Shown here: positions 54,945-64,000 of the stretch, one piece after another
How the letters are laid out: the number at the start of each line of letters is the position of its first letter
Position numbering within the stretch: position 1 is the stretch's first letter
Origin: Rhodospirillales bacterium
GTDB taxonomy: Bacteria > Pseudomonadota > Alphaproteobacteria > Rhodospirillales > Casp-alpha2
Reading direction: 5' to 3'
DNA: 64,000 nt
NCBI GenBank assembly: GCA_017644185.1
Contig: JAEPMA010000001.1
Span: 62,001 to 126,000, forward strand
The notes under the pieces: model-generated
Told to the model about the DNA's origin: nothing
Database searches by the model: none
Seen by the model: the letters and a program-made list of their open reading frames with translations, nothing else
Translations under genes and position numbers: made by a program

Positions 54945-56159
54945 TTGCCTGAGAATATTTATTCACGCTTGTATAAAGCGGGCGATACCATCTTCCGCAG
55001 AGGCGAGCCGGGAGAACACGCCTATTTCATCGAAAAAGGTGCGGTCGACGTCATCATAGACAAGGATGGCGAAGACATTGTATTGGCCAAGCTTGGCCCC
55101 GGCGAAATCATCGGCGAAATGTCGATGATCGATGATGCGCCGCGGTCCGCCGATGTCATCGCGACCGAGGAAACCGAATTGATCGTGATCCAGCGTTCGC
55201 GGGTGATCAAGCCGCTGACGTCCGCAGATCCGATGATGAACCTGATCCTGCGGGTCGTACTGACGCGGTTCCGTAACGCGCAAAACCGGTATTCCGGCCT
55301 GAATGTGGATGCTGATCAAAAGAATGCCTCGCTGGAGGAAATACGGTCGATGGCGTTCCAACGGATTCACGACGAGCGGGACCTGATGAGCGCCCTCGAA
55401 GGGCAGGAATTCCGGATGCACTACCAGCCGATCATTTCGCTGGAGACCGGCAAGATCGCCGGGTTCGAAGCGCTGATGCGGTGGGAAAAGGCGGATGGGA
55501 CCTTCGTTTCGCCGGGTCACTTTATCCCGCTCGCGGAACACACAGGCCTGATCGTCGAATTGGGCCGCTTTGCGCTTGAGACCAGCCTGCGCGATCAGGC
55601 GACTTTCTCCGAGGCCTTTGCCCGCATGAACCCTGACGACGCACTGCCTTTCATGAGCACGAACGTGTCCGGTCTGCAGCTTTCGGACCTGAACGAAATC
55701 GATCGTATTGGTGGGATTATCCACGACAGCGGCGTCGATCTGGAACAGGTCAAACTCGAGATCACGGAAACATTGATGGTCGAGAACCCGGACCACGCCG
55801 CCGATGCCCTCAAGAAATTGAAGGCGCTTGGCATTTCGCTGGCTATCGATGATTTCGGTACGGGGTACTCGAGTCTCAGCTATCTGCACATGTTCCCGCT
55901 CGACACGCTCAAGATCGACCGCGCGTTCGTCAACAGTATGGACGAGACCGAGAACAGCCGCAGGATCGTGCACAGTATTGTCGGGCTTGCACATGCGCTC
56001 GGCATGAACATCGTCGCCGAGGGGATCGAGAATGAAACGCAGCAGGCGAAATTGCAGGAGCTGGGCTGCCAGTTCGGGCAAGGATACCTTTTCGCCAAGC
56101 CGCAATCGGCAGCGGATGCGCTGGACCTGATCAACTCCGGAAAGAGCTGGCAAATTTAG
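54945..56159 (+). CDS. Cyclic-nucleotide-binding domain + EAL phosphodiesterase
   Basis: 404 residues, TTG start behind AAGGGGAG. Residues about 5-115 are a CRP-type cyclic-nucleotide-binding domain ([34 protein letters not shown]); about 145-395 are an EAL c-di-GMP phosphodiesterase with FEALMRW (EAL), [24 protein letters not shown] and KIDRAFV. No GGDEF part is present. It probably lowers c-di-GMP in response to cyclic AMP or GMP. It is separated from neighbours by short gaps. Confidence 0.93.
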   Translation: MPENIYSRLYKAGDTIFRRGEPGEHAYFIEKGAVDVIIDKDGEDIVLAKLGPGEIIGEMSMIDDAPRSADVIATEETELIVIQRSRVIKPLTSADPMMNLILRVVLTRFRNAQNRYSGLNVDADQKNASLEEIRSMAFQRIHDERDLMSALEGQEFRMHYQPIISLETGKIAGFEALMRWEKADGTFVSPGHFIPLAEHTGLIVELGRFALETSLRDQATFSEAFARMNPDDALPFMSTNVSGLQLSDLNEIDRIGGIIHDSGVDLEQVKLEITETLMVENPDHAADALKKLKALGISLAIDDFGTGYSSLSYLHMFPLDTLKIDRAFVNSMDETENSRRIVHSIVGLAHALGMNIVAEGIENETQQAKLQELGCQFGQGYLFAKPQSAADALDLINSGKSWQI

Positions 56160-56217
56160 GCCCTTTCAAGCCTTTCCCCCGAATGCCAAAATCCCTCCAA
56201 GTCAATGGAGGCCATCA

Positions 56218-56745
56218 ATGAAATACACACTCGGCGAACACCGGGTTCAGACCCATGGTGACGACTACTGGATTGCGCCGAACGCGTCGGTGATTGGGAA
56301 AGTGACTTTGGAAAAAGACGCCAGCGTCTGGTTCGGCGCCGTGCTGCGCGGCGATAACGACCCGATCATCGTCGGTGAGGGCACGAATATTCAGGAAAAC
56401 AGCGTGCTTCACACCGACCCGGGATACACCTTGAAACTCGGTAAGGGCGTGACGGTTGGACACATGGCGATGCTGCACGGCTGCACGGTCGACGACAACT
56501 CGCTGATCGGGATTGGGGCTGTCGTGCTTAACGGGGCCAAGATCGGTAAGAACTGTATTATCGGGGCCAAGGCACTGATCACGGAAGGGACGGAGATCCC
56601 CGACAATTCCCTGGTCGTCGGCGCGCCCGGGCGGGTAATTCGTCAGTTGAAGGAAGACGCCATCGCCGATCTGACACGGATCGCCGTTCACTATGTCGAG
56701 CGTTGGAAGAGATTTAAAACCGAGATGACCGAGGACGGCGCCTGA
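56218..56745 (+). CDS. Gamma-carbonic anhydrase family protein
   Basis: 175 residues. Left-handed beta-helix trimer protein of the YrdA/PaaY type: [18 protein letters not shown] with arginine, then [19 protein letters not shown] with the zinc histidines and [17 protein letters not shown]. The ending is a short helix. The next gene, an acyl-CoA synthetase, starts 1 base after its stop, so they form an operon. Confidence 0.93.
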   Translation: MKYTLGEHRVQTHGDDYWIAPNASVIGKVTLEKDASVWFGAVLRGDNDPIIVGEGTNIQENSVLHTDPGYTLKLGKGVTVGHMAMLHGCTVDDNSLIGIGAVVLNGAKIGKNCIIGAKALITEGTEIPDNSLVVGAPGRVIRQLKEDAIADLTRIAVHYVERWKRFKTEMTEDGA

Positions 56746-56746
56746 A

Positions 56747-58270
56747 ATGTTACCCATCGATCACTTCCTGCGCGCTGCGCAACGCTTTCCCGACCGTATC
56801 GCCGTCAAGGACGGCGATATGGAAATGACGTACGCCGAACTGGCGCGCCAAACGAACGCACTCGCGGCGGCGTTGCAGGATATCGACCCAGCACCACAGA
56901 CACGGGTCGGTATCTGTGGTTACAACACCTTCGAACATCTTCTGGCGTGGCTGGCGACATTCGCCGCCGGCAAGACTTGGATTCCATTAAACCCGCGAAA
57001 CGGTAAACCCGAACTGGACCGCATCTGCGAGGTCACGCATCCGGGCATCGTCGTCGTTGATGCCAATTGCTGGGACAAGGTCGACACGGGTGACGCGACG
57101 CGCCTGATCGGTCAGGCCGGGGACGGCGTGGAAGGAGTTTCGATCGCGTCGTTGGTCGAAAAATTCGACGGCCAGATGCCGCAGCGCCACGACTTGGCGC
57201 TCGACGATCTGCAGGCGATCAAGTTCACCGGTGGTTCCAGCGGTCAGCCCAAGGGCTGCATGCAGACGTACCGGGTGTGGAATACCTGCATCACGTCGAT
57301 GCTGCACGAGTTCGAATTTAACGGCGAGGACCGCAACCTGTTGGCGGCGCCCATGACGCACGGCACCAATACCCTGATCATGCCGACGTTCGCGATGGGC
57401 GGCATGCAGGTCTTCATGGGACCGGCCAAGCCGGACACGATTATCGACGCGCTGGAGCGCGACCGCATCACCAGCGTCTTCGTTCCACCGACCGTGATTT
57501 ACATGATGATGGACGAGCCGGGTGTGGAGGATCGGGATTTCTCGGCCCTTAAACACCTGATTGTCGGTGGCGCGGCGATCCGCAAGGACGAGGTGCCGCG
57601 CGCCATGAAAGTGTTCAACAACGCGCTCGAAACCTGCTTCGGCCAGACCGAAGCGCCGCAGATCGCGATCTGTATGCGGGCGAAGGACTGGGCCGAACCC
57701 GAAAACTGGGCGTCGACCGGCCGTGCCACACTGATGACGCGGGTGGAAATCATGGACACCAACGGTAATATCCTGCCGACCGGTGAAACCGGCGAGATCG
57801 TGCTCAAGGGCGATCTGGTGATGAAGGGCTATCTCGACATGCCCGACAAGACCGCTGAAACGATTATCGACGGCTGGCTGCATACGGGTGACGTCGGCAT
57901 CATCGACGAGCGCGGCTTCGTCTATATCAAGGACCGGATCCGCGACGTGGTGATCACGGGGGGCTTCAATGTTTACCCAAGTGACGTCGAAGCGGTGCTG
58001 GGTCAGCATCCTCAAGTGTCTGAATGCGTTGTTTTCGGTGTGCCGGACCGTAAATGGGGCGAAGCTTTGACAGCGGCGGTCGAAGTGCGGGCCGGAGCGG
58101 ACGTCACGGGTGACGATATCGCGGCCTTCGTTAAGGAGCGGCTCGATTCCGTGAAGACTCCGAAAAAAGTGCACATCGTTGAAGAACTGCCGCGCTCGCC
58201 GGTGGGTAAGGTGCTCCGGCGTGAAGCCAAGGTCATGTTTACACCGAAAGATGGGGAGGATGCGGCATGA
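56747..58270 (+). CDS. Acyl-CoA synthetase (AMP-forming)
   Basis: 507 residues. Adenylates a carboxylic acid and forms its CoA ester. Motifs are IKFTGGSSGQPKGCMQTY (P-loop), GWLHTGDVGIIDERGFVYI, RDVVITGGFNVYPSDVEAVL and the C-terminal lysine in RSPVGKVLRREAK. The substrate cannot be told, but its stop overlaps citryl-CoA lyase, which suggests a branched or dicarboxylic acid broken down through a citryl-type thioester. Confidence 0.93.
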   Translation: MLPIDHFLRAAQRFPDRIAVKDGDMEMTYAELARQTNALAAALQDIDPAPQTRVGICGYNTFEHLLAWLATFAAGKTWIPLNPRNGKPELDRICEVTHPGIVVVDANCWDKVDTGDATRLIGQAGDGVEGVSIASLVEKFDGQMPQRHDLALDDLQAIKFTGGSSGQPKGCMQTYRVWNTCITSMLHEFEFNGEDRNLLAAPMTHGTNTLIMPTFAMGGMQVFMGPAKPDTIIDALERDRITSVFVPPTVIYMMMDEPGVEDRDFSALKHLIVGGAAIRKDEVPRAMKVFNNALETCFGQTEAPQIAICMRAKDWAEPENWASTGRATLMTRVEIMDTNGNILPTGETGEIVLKGDLVMKGYLDMPDKTAETIIDGWLHTGDVGIIDERGFVYIKDRIRDVVITGGFNVYPSDVEAVLGQHPQVSECVVFGVPDRKWGEALTAAVEVRAGADVTGDDIAAFVKERLDSVKTPKKVHIVEELPRSPVGKVLRREAKVMFTPKDGEDAA

Positions 58271-59052
58271 CCGCTGAAAACGGCCCGACGACGAAACTCG
58301 CAACGCATACCAACGAAGAACTCTATTACCGGGACGACGGCCTGGTCGGCGAGTTGATGGGCAACGTCACCTTCACCGAAATGATGTTCATGCACATCAT
58401 GGGCCGCAAAGCGACACCGGGTGAAATAAATATCCTGGATGCCGTGTTGGTGACCCTCATGGAGCACGGCCTGACGCCGAGCGCGATCGCAACGCGCCTG
58501 ACGTATCATTCGGCGCCGGAAGCGCTGCAGGCGGCTGTCGCGGCAGGGTTGTTGAATGTCGGCTCGCAATTCGTCGGCACCATGGAGAACGCGGCCAAGC
58601 TGCTGATGCAACTTCTGAGAGACGACGACGGCTTCGAAGCCGCCGCGCGCCGCGAGATTGCCGCGCTCCGCGCCGCGAAACGTCCGCTGCCGGGGTTCGG
58701 GCATCACCTTCACAAGCCCGATGACCCACGAACGGCGCGGCTGTTCGATATCGCGCTGGCGCAGGAAGGGATCGACGGGATTTATATCGACGCGATGAAG
58801 CGTCTGTCGGCGATCATCGACGAAGAATTGGGCCGGCATCTGACGATCAACGCGACCGGGGCTGTCGCGGCGGTGTTGTTGGAGATCGGTGTCGAGCCGG
58901 AAATCATGCGCGGCTTTTCCGTCATCAGCCGGGCGGCCGGACTTGTGGCGCACATCCGTGAAGAGCAGACCGAACCGACGGCCCGTCACATTTGGGATGT
59001 GGTAGAGGATACGGTACCTTATGTCGGCGATGCCCCCGTCGATGAGCACTGA
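58267..59052 (+). CDS. Citryl-CoA lyase (citrate synthase-like fold)
   Basis: 261 residues, shorter than citrate synthase. Cleaves citryl-CoA or similar (citramalyl, malyl) into acetyl-CoA and an oxo acid. Shared features are LTPSAIATRLTYHSAPEA, RPLPGFGHHLHKPDDPRTA with the active-site His and INATGAVAAVLLEIGVEP. Overlaps the acyl-CoA synthetase by 4 bases and is followed by a flavin reductase, so this is a single pathway operon. Confidence 0.88.
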   Translation: MTAENGPTTKLATHTNEELYYRDDGLVGELMGNVTFTEMMFMHIMGRKATPGEINILDAVLVTLMEHGLTPSAIATRLTYHSAPEALQAAVAAGLLNVGSQFVGTMENAAKLLMQLLRDDDGFEAAARREIAALRAAKRPLPGFGHHLHKPDDPRTARLFDIALAQEGIDGIYIDAMKRLSAIIDEELGRHLTINATGAVAAVLLEIGVEPEIMRGFSVISRAAGLVAHIREEQTEPTARHIWDVVEDTVPYVGDAPVDEH

Positions 59053-59063
59053 GGGATAACGAT

Positions 59064-59690
59064 ATGTTCTGGAATACCAATGAACCACACGGTCTGCCGC
59101 GCGATCCTTTCAAGAGTTGCGTGATCCCGCGCCCGATCGGCTGGATTTCGACGGTCAGCCCCGAAGGCGTTCACAACCTCGCACCCTATTCCTTTTTTAA
59201 CGGCGTTGCCGGCGACCCACCGATGGTCATGTTCGGCAGTGGTATGCGCTCCGCCGACGCGCCCAAGGACAGTATCTACAACGCCGAGAAGACCGGTGAA
59301 TTCGTGTGCTCGATGGTGTCATATGATCTGACGGACGCCATGAACGACAGCAGCGCCGGTTACGACCCGGAGATCGACGAGGCAGCCCATCTCGGGATCG
59401 AGATGGAACCGTCCGAACTGGTAAAACCGCTAAGGGTCAAGGCGTCGCCGATTCATTTGGAGTGTACGTATTTCGACACCATGGAATTGCCCGCCGACCG
59501 CAACGGGGGCGGCAACGCGATCTGCGTCGGCCGTGTCGTCGGTGTGCACATCAAGGACGACTATCTCAAGGATGGCTTCGTCGACGTTGAGAAAATCCGG
59601 CCCGTCGCGCGCCTCGGTTACATGGACTACACATCCGTTCAGGAGGTCTTCACGCTCCTGCGTCCGGAAGTTAAATCCGCGGCCGAATAA
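59064..59690 (+). CDS. Flavin reductase-like protein (flavoredoxin type)
   Basis: 208 residues. FMN-binding split barrel: CVIPRPIGWISTVSPEGVHNLAPYSFFN and AEKTGEFVCSMVSYD, with a metal-like cluster absent. Typically reduces flavin for a monooxygenase partner, or acts as an isomerase in aromatic degradation. It closes the acyl-CoA synthetase operon and its stop lies 3 bases from the convergent protease gene. Confidence 0.88.
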   Translation: MFWNTNEPHGLPRDPFKSCVIPRPIGWISTVSPEGVHNLAPYSFFNGVAGDPPMVMFGSGMRSADAPKDSIYNAEKTGEFVCSMVSYDLTDAMNDSSAGYDPEIDEAAHLGIEMEPSELVKPLRVKASPIHLECTYFDTMELPADRNGGGNAICVGRVVGVHIKDDYLKDGFVDVEKIRPVARLGYMDYTSVQEVFTLLRPEVKSAAE

Positions 59691-59693
59691 CCG

Positions 59694-61016
59694 TCAGGAA
59701 TTCGGAATCTTTTTCATCGGCGTCACGTTGAGGCGCTTGAGCCCGTCGTGAATCGGAATAAAGAAGTTTACCCCGGCGGAAAGCTGCAGGACGCCAATTC
59801 CCGCATAACTGATCCCGACGACATTGCCGTTGGCGTCGAGCAATGGTCCGCCACTGTTCCCACCCTGGATGTCGACGTCGGCCTGAATGTCTTCCAGTCC
59901 GCGATCGTTAAGCTGAAATTTCGATACGATCCCCTTGGTGACCGTGCCCGACAGATCTTTTTCCAGTGGCGAGCCGATGGCATAGACCTCTTCCGCGACG
60001 TTCAACGGCTTCTCGCGGATCGGCAGGGGGATGATGGCTGTCGGTTCGACCTGGATCAGGGCGATGTCCCGAACCGGATGGCTTCTGAGCACGTTTCCGA
60101 TGATCTTACGTCCTGTTAGCAAGTTGACGCGGACGAATTCCGCTTCGCCGACGACGTGGTGGTTGGTCAGGATCAGTGAGTTTGTCACGAAGAAACCGGA
60201 ACCGTGGCCGCCGCGGCCTGAATCGACGGACACCACTGCAAGCCGGGTATCGTCGATATTCTCGGAGATTTTGCTATCCGATTCCGGCATGCGTTCGAAG
60301 CGAATCTCTGTTTTATCCAGGCTTTTTACGTCAGCCAATGTCGGCTTGTAGTCTTTCAACAAATCGACGAATTCCTGCTTTGGGATCAGGTTGTCGGTCG
60401 CGGATGCGAACGCTTCCTGAATGATGAGAATTTCGCCGCCGGCGACACTCTCGGTGATTTCGGCGAGCCCTTCGGTCATCGTCTCGTAGACGACCTTGCG
60501 TTCGAAGTTCGAGAACACCTGCCAGCGGATCGAGACCGAGCCTTTCCCCCTTTGGGTGCCGTTCGAAAAACCGGTCCAGAAATCCATGACCTCGCAGACG
60601 TTGAGTTTGATGTCCTCGATCTGGCCGCCGACCAGGAATTCCGCTTCCGGTTTGCGGTCGGTGGCATTGGCGAACATCAGGTTGGGGTCGCCGACGACGT
60701 TGAAATTGGCATCTTGAAGGGTGGTGAAGAAGATATCGCTGAATTCCACGTCGCGCGAAAGGACGCGGCCCTGGTTCCAAAAGATATTCGTACTGACATT
60801 GACGCAGCCCGTTAAGCCCAGCACCGATGGTTCATAGCTGCCGATAACGGTGCCGCGCCGAATCTTGAAACCGACACGATCGAACCTCACTGAGGCAAGG
60901 TCGCGGGCGTTCGCAACGGCAACCGGGGTGTTTTGGGTGACAGGTGGGACATCGACTTGCTTCGGTACGCAACTCGAAAGAGCGGCCACCAAAAGGAATG
61001 ATATCATGATCTTCAT
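59694..61016 (-). CDS. Trypsin-like serine protease lipoprotein (S1C type)
   Basis: 440 residues on the minus strand. The first 16 residues are a signal with lipobox LSSC, so it is a lipoprotein. After a variable N-terminal half, the protease has LILTNHHVVGEAEF (His), HPVRDIALIQVE (Asp) and DIQGGNSGGPLLDANGN (Ser). No PDZ domain follows, unlike DegP. Probably an envelope quality or signalling protease. It is the only minus-strand gene in the core block. Confidence 0.9.
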   Translation of the reverse strand: MKIMISFLLVAALSSCVPKQVDVPPVTQNTPVAVANARDLASVRFDRVGFKIRRGTVIGSYEPSVLGLTGCVNVSTNIFWNQGRVLSRDVEFSDIFFTTLQDANFNVVGDPNLMFANATDRKPEAEFLVGGQIEDIKLNVCEVMDFWTGFSNGTQRGKGSVSIRWQVFSNFERKVVYETMTEGLAEITESVAGGEILIIQEAFASATDNLIPKQEFVDLLKDYKPTLADVKSLDKTEIRFERMPESDSKISENIDDTRLAVVSVDSGRGGHGSGFFVTNSLILTNHHVVGEAEFVRVNLLTGRKIIGNVLRSHPVRDIALIQVEPTAIIPLPIREKPLNVAEEVYAIGSPLEKDLSGTVTKGIVSKFQLNDRGLEDIQADVDIQGGNSGGPLLDANGNVVGISYAGIGVLQLSAGVNFFIPIHDGLKRLNVTPMKKIPNS

Positions 61017-61168
61017 CGTCGTTCTCGCCCCTGCTTATTATTGGTTGAATTTACTATCCAGAAATATACTAAAAATTTCAAGGTGGCTCGCTCCGTCTGC
61101 GGTTACACCATTTGCCCTATGCAAGGGGGTCGGCTATTTTTTCGGAAACTTAGGGAGGATCAATCAAG

Positions 61169-61855
61169 ATGCCTGAATCCGTGAGACTGACCGCTTCGGA
61201 CGGTCATACGTTCGACGCCTATCGTGCCGACCCGGACGGGAAGCCGCTTGGCGGCGTTATCGTCATCCAGGAAGTTTTCGGTGTGAACGTGCACATTCGC
61301 GATCTGGTCGAACGCTGGGCCGCCGTCGGTTACACGGCGATCGCGCCCGCTTTGTACGACCGCTGGGAGCCTGGTTTCGAGGTCGGTTACGAACCGGCCG
61401 ACATCGAGCGCGGCCGTGCCCACAAGGCGACCGCGAACGAACATCTGGATCAGGTGATGGCCGACGTCGACGCGGCCCGCGAAGCCATATCCGGTGCCGG
61501 AAGGATTGGTGCTGTCGGTTTCTGCTGGGGTGGGTTTGTGACCTATGCGGCGGCTTGCCGGCTCGATATAGACGCTGCCAGTGGATACTATGGCGGCGGT
61601 ATCCACGAGATCGCGTCGGAGAAGCCCAAGTGCCCGACGATCCTGCATTTCGGCGAGAGCGACGCTTCCATTCCGATGAGCGATGTCGACACCGTCCGTA
61701 AAGCTCAGCCCGGTGTCGACATCTATGTTTACGAAGCCGGACACGGATTCCACTGCGACATGCGCGGCAGCTACGATCCGCGCGCGGCGGCCATCGCCGG
61801 CATGCGGACCATGCGGCTCTTTGAAGACGTGCTCCGGCGCGGAGAGGGTGCATGA
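61169..61855 (+). CDS. Dienelactone hydrolase family protein
   Basis: 228 residues. Alpha/beta hydrolase with the nucleophile elbow GFCWGGFVTYA (Cys in the usual position), the acid in FGESDASIPMSDV and the catalytic His in EAGHGFHCDMRG. May hydrolyse dienelactone in aromatic breakdown, but no such pathway is visible. Its stop overlaps the ATG of mtnP by 4 bases, and its start faces the protease gene across 152 bases with promoters both ways. Confidence 0.93.
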   Translation: MPESVRLTASDGHTFDAYRADPDGKPLGGVIVIQEVFGVNVHIRDLVERWAAVGYTAIAPALYDRWEPGFEVGYEPADIERGRAHKATANEHLDQVMADVDAAREAISGAGRIGAVGFCWGGFVTYAAACRLDIDAASGYYGGGIHEIASEKPKCPTILHFGESDASIPMSDVDTVRKAQPGVDIYVYEAGHGFHCDMRGSYDPRAAAIAGMRTMRLFEDVLRRGEGA

Positions 61856-62742
61856 CCGACGACAACCTCACGCCCATGATCGGTGTTATCGGCGGCAGCG
61901 GTCTATACGAGATCGACGGCCTGGAAGACGCCCGTTGGGAAGCGGTGTCATCGCCGTTTGGTGAGCCGTCAGATCAAGTCCTGCGCGGCTCGCTGGCTGG
62001 AATTGAAATGGCGTTCCTCCCCCGGCATGGACGAGGTCACCGCATTCCCCCATCGGAGTTGAATTTCCGCGCCAACATTGATGTCTTGAAACGGCTGGGG
62101 TGTACGGAGATTCTCTCGCTGTCGGCCTGCGGCTCTTTGAAGGACGAATACCCCCCGGGCACCTTCGTCGTCGTTGATCAATTTATCGACCGCACCTTCG
62201 CGCGGACGAAAACGTTCTTCGGTGAAGGACTGGTGGCCCATGTTGGCTTCGGTCACCCGGTTTGTGGGCGGTTGGGTGACGCTTTGACCGAGAGTTTGGC
62301 TGCACTCGATATTCCTCATGCGCGCGGCGGCACTTATCTGGTGATGGAAGGGCCGCAGTTCTCGACGCTGGCGGAATCCAATCTTTATCGCTCATGGGGT
62401 TGCGATGTGATCGGAATGACCAATATGCCGGAAGCGAAACTCGCCCGCGAGGCGGAGATGTGTTACGCGACGGTCGCCATGGTGACAGATTACGATTGCT
62501 GGCATCCCGACCACGACCACGTGACTGTCGATGCGATTATCGCGGTGCTGATGGGGAACGCCGATAACGGACGCTCTTTGGTTAAGGAAGTGGTGCCGCG
62601 CCTGGCGAAACGGACCGATTTATGCTCGCACGGCTGCCACCGGGCGCTCGACAATGCGGTGATCACACACCCGGATGCGCGTGACCCGGGGTTGGTCGCG
62701 ATGCTGGATGCGGTGGCCGGCCGGGTGTTGCACACGGGTTGA
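61852..62742 (+). CDS. mtnP: S-methyl-5'-thioadenosine phosphorylase
   Basis: 296 residues. Splits methylthioadenosine to adenine and methylthioribose-1-phosphate. The phosphorylase motif is IGVIGGSGLYEIDGL, PRHGRGHRIPPSELNFRAN, GGTYLVMEGPQFSTLAES and the late MTNMPEAKLAREAEMC. Starts inside the stop of the hydrolase gene and ends 1 base before the GNAT gene; mtnA follows it, so methionine salvage genes are together. Confidence 0.95.
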   Translation: MTDDNLTPMIGVIGGSGLYEIDGLEDARWEAVSSPFGEPSDQVLRGSLAGIEMAFLPRHGRGHRIPPSELNFRANIDVLKRLGCTEILSLSACGSLKDEYPPGTFVVVDQFIDRTFARTKTFFGEGLVAHVGFGHPVCGRLGDALTESLAALDIPHARGGTYLVMEGPQFSTLAESNLYRSWGCDVIGMTNMPEAKLAREAEMCYATVAMVTDYDCWHPDHDHVTVDAIIAVLMGNADNGRSLVKEVVPRLAKRTDLCSHGCHRALDNAVITHPDARDPGLVAMLDAVAGRVLHTG

Positions 62743-62743
62743 G

Positions 62744-63196
62744 ATGAAAATCCGAAAGGCGTCCGCCCATGACGCGGATCGCGTTCGCGATATCGCAAGA
62801 GCGGCATATGCCCTTTATGTCGCGCGTATCGGCCGCGAGCCGGCACCGATGGCGGCGGATTTCGAGACGCACATCCGTCGTGATGAAGTGATGCTCGCGG
62901 AGACAACGGAAGGGATAATCGGATATATCGTGGCGTATCCGCGCGCCGATGATTATTTCGTCGAGAATGTCGCCGTCGATCCCGCTAGAGCGGGGGCCGG
63001 GGTCGGTAAAAACCTGATGTCGCAGGCAGAGAGCGCCGCCGTTCAGCACGGGTGCCGCTTTATCCGTCTTTATACCAATGTCGCAATGTACGAGAATTTT
63101 CCCTTCTACGAGTCACTTGGCTATCGTAAAACCCACGAAGCGACGGAGGCCGGGTTCCATCGCGTCTATTTCGAGAAGTCATTGGAGCAGAGATGA
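62744..63196 (+). CDS. GNAT N-acetyltransferase
   Basis: 150 residues from ATG 62744. The fold shows [20 protein letters not shown], a substrate loop, and acetyl-CoA site [20 protein letters not shown] followed by [19 protein letters not shown]. The target is unknown. It lies between mtnP and mtnA, overlapping mtnA by 4 bases, so it is made with the salvage enzymes. Confidence 0.93.
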   Translation: MKIRKASAHDADRVRDIARAAYALYVARIGREPAPMAADFETHIRRDEVMLAETTEGIIGYIVAYPRADDYFVENVAVDPARAGAGVGKNLMSQAESAAVQHGCRFIRLYTNVAMYENFPFYESLGYRKTHEATEAGFHRVYFEKSLEQR

Positions 63197-64000
63197 AAGT
63201 TGACGGCGTCCCCTATCGCACCATCTGGCTGGCCGACGACGGCTGGGCGGTCGAAATCATCGACCAGACAAGGCTGCCGTTCGATTTCGTGACTGTTCGG
63301 TTGGAGAACGTCGACGATGCGGCCGTCGCGATCCGAGACATGCTGGTGCGCGGCGCGCCGTTGATCGGCGCCACGGCAGCTTATGGGATGGCGCTCGCGA
63401 TGCAGGCGGATGCGTCAGACGAGAACCTCGGCAATGCTTATGAAAAACTACTGGCGACGCGGCCGACGGCGGTCAATTTACGTTGGGCGCTGGACGAGAT
63501 GTCGACGATGCTGGAACCTTTATCGGCGAACGAGCGCACTGCCGCCGCCTATAAGCGCGCCGCTGAAATCTGCGATGAGGACGTCGATATCTGCTCATCG
63601 ATCGGCGATCATGGGCTGAAGATCATCCAGGATCTGCATAAGAAGAAGGGCGCGGCCGAGACCGTCAACATTCTGACCCATTGTAACGCCGGCTGGCTGG
63701 CAACTGTCGATTGGGGCACGGCGCTGGCGCCGATCTATAAGGCGTTCGACGCCGGTATACCCGTTCATGTCTGGGTCGATGAGACCCGGCCCCGTAACCA
63801 GGGCGCCAGCCTGACGGCATGGGAGTTGGGGCGTCACGGCATGCCGTTGACGGTCATCGCCGATAATGCGGGCGGCCACTTGATGCAGGAAGGCCGTGTC
63901 GACATGTGTATCACCGGTACGGATAGAACGACCGCAGCGGGCGACGTCTGCAACAAGATCGGCACGTACCTGAAGGCGCTCGCCGCACACGATAACAACG
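63193..64000 (+). CDS. mtnA: S-methyl-5-thioribose-1-phosphate isomerase (3' end outside window)
   Basis: About 269 residues before the window ends; the whole protein is usually 340-370 residues. Isomerises methylthioribose-1-phosphate to the ribulose form in methionine salvage. Present are [39 protein letters not shown] with the catalytic Cys, [20 protein letters not shown] and [19 protein letters not shown]. The ATG overlaps the GNAT stop. Confidence 0.95.
   Translation, partial: MKVDGVPYRTIWLADDGWAVEIIDQTRLPFDFVTVRLENVDDAAVAIRDMLVRGAPLIGATAAYGMALAMQADASDENLGNAYEKLLATRPTAVNLRWALDEMSTMLEPLSANERTAAAYKRAAEICDEDVDICSSIGDHGLKIIQDLHKKKGAAETVNILTHCNAGWLATVDWGTALAPIYKAFDAGIPVHVWVDETRPRNQGASLTAWELGRHGMPLTVIADNAGGHLMQEGRVDMCITGTDRTTAAGDVCNKIGTYLKALAAHDNN

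Noticed and set aside
54963..56153. 396-residue minus-strand frame
   Set aside because: Complement of the cyclic-nucleotide/EAL gene, which has clear motifs.

Overview
The right half of the window (about 32.2-64 kb) is a dense block of housekeeping genes whose order and content fit an alphaproteobacterium, probably a Rhodospirillales-type one: rplU-rpmA-obgE-proB-proA, then nadD-rsfS-rlmH-gpmI-envC-ctpA-divergent polysaccharide deacetylase-rppH, then uvrC-pgsA and molybdenum-cofactor genes. The taxon is inferred from gene order and protein style only. Almost every gene there is on the + strand and many neighbours overlap by 4 bases.

The left half (1 to about 32.2 kb) is an accessory region placed next to a tRNA-Ser gene. 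It has four parts. (1) 1-3305 is a cassette of a vWA-like protein cut by the window edge, a MotA/ZorA-like membrane protein with a very acidic N-terminus and a long coiled coil, a one-pass membrane coiled-coil partner, and a small protein. It resembles the motor part of Zorya but lacks a visible OmpA domain and is the best candidate here for an undescribed system. (2) 3884-12400 holds an HNH nuclease, a four-gene operon around a GHKL (MutL/MORC/Hsp90-like) ATPase, a MvaI/BcnI-type restriction enzyme, Vsr and a C5-cytosine methyltransferase. A perfect 9-3-9 palindrome lies between the two divergent units, and a second inverted repeat lies in front of the methyltransferase, which carries its own HTH domain. 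(3) 12.7-22.3 kb holds an exported MBL-fold protein, a nucleotidyl-cyclase-like protein, a translationally coupled operon of a large helical protein with two PLD-like proteins, a string of small genes, and a PIN toxin / HTH-ImmA/IrrE antitoxin pair. (4) 22.3-32.0 kb is a patchwork: a lower-GC PIN-like gene, an IS3 transposase remnant, a strongly folded 140-bp element, an outer-membrane barrel protein, a ParB-methyltransferase, DUF5681 and large terminase without structural phage genes, and DUF3489-DUF2924-serine recombinase ending at nested palindromes beside tRNA-Ser(CGA).

The core half covers translation and ribosome assembly (rplU, rpmA, obgE, rsfS, rlmH), proline synthesis (proBA), NAD synthesis (nadD, read here from a CTG start), glycolysis (gpmI), cell-wall remodelling (EnvC-like, CtpA, a deacetylase that seems to have lost its metal ligands), RNA 5'-end processing (rppH), folate (folB), nucleotide excision repair (uvrC), phospholipid synthesis (pgsA), molybdopterin (mobB-moeA-moaD-moaE), a cyclic-nucleotide-gated EAL phosphodiesterase, an acyl-CoA ligase / citryl-CoA lyase cluster and methionine salvage (mtnP, mtnA). 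An AT-rich 352-bp gap before uvrC carries two consensus DnaA boxes.
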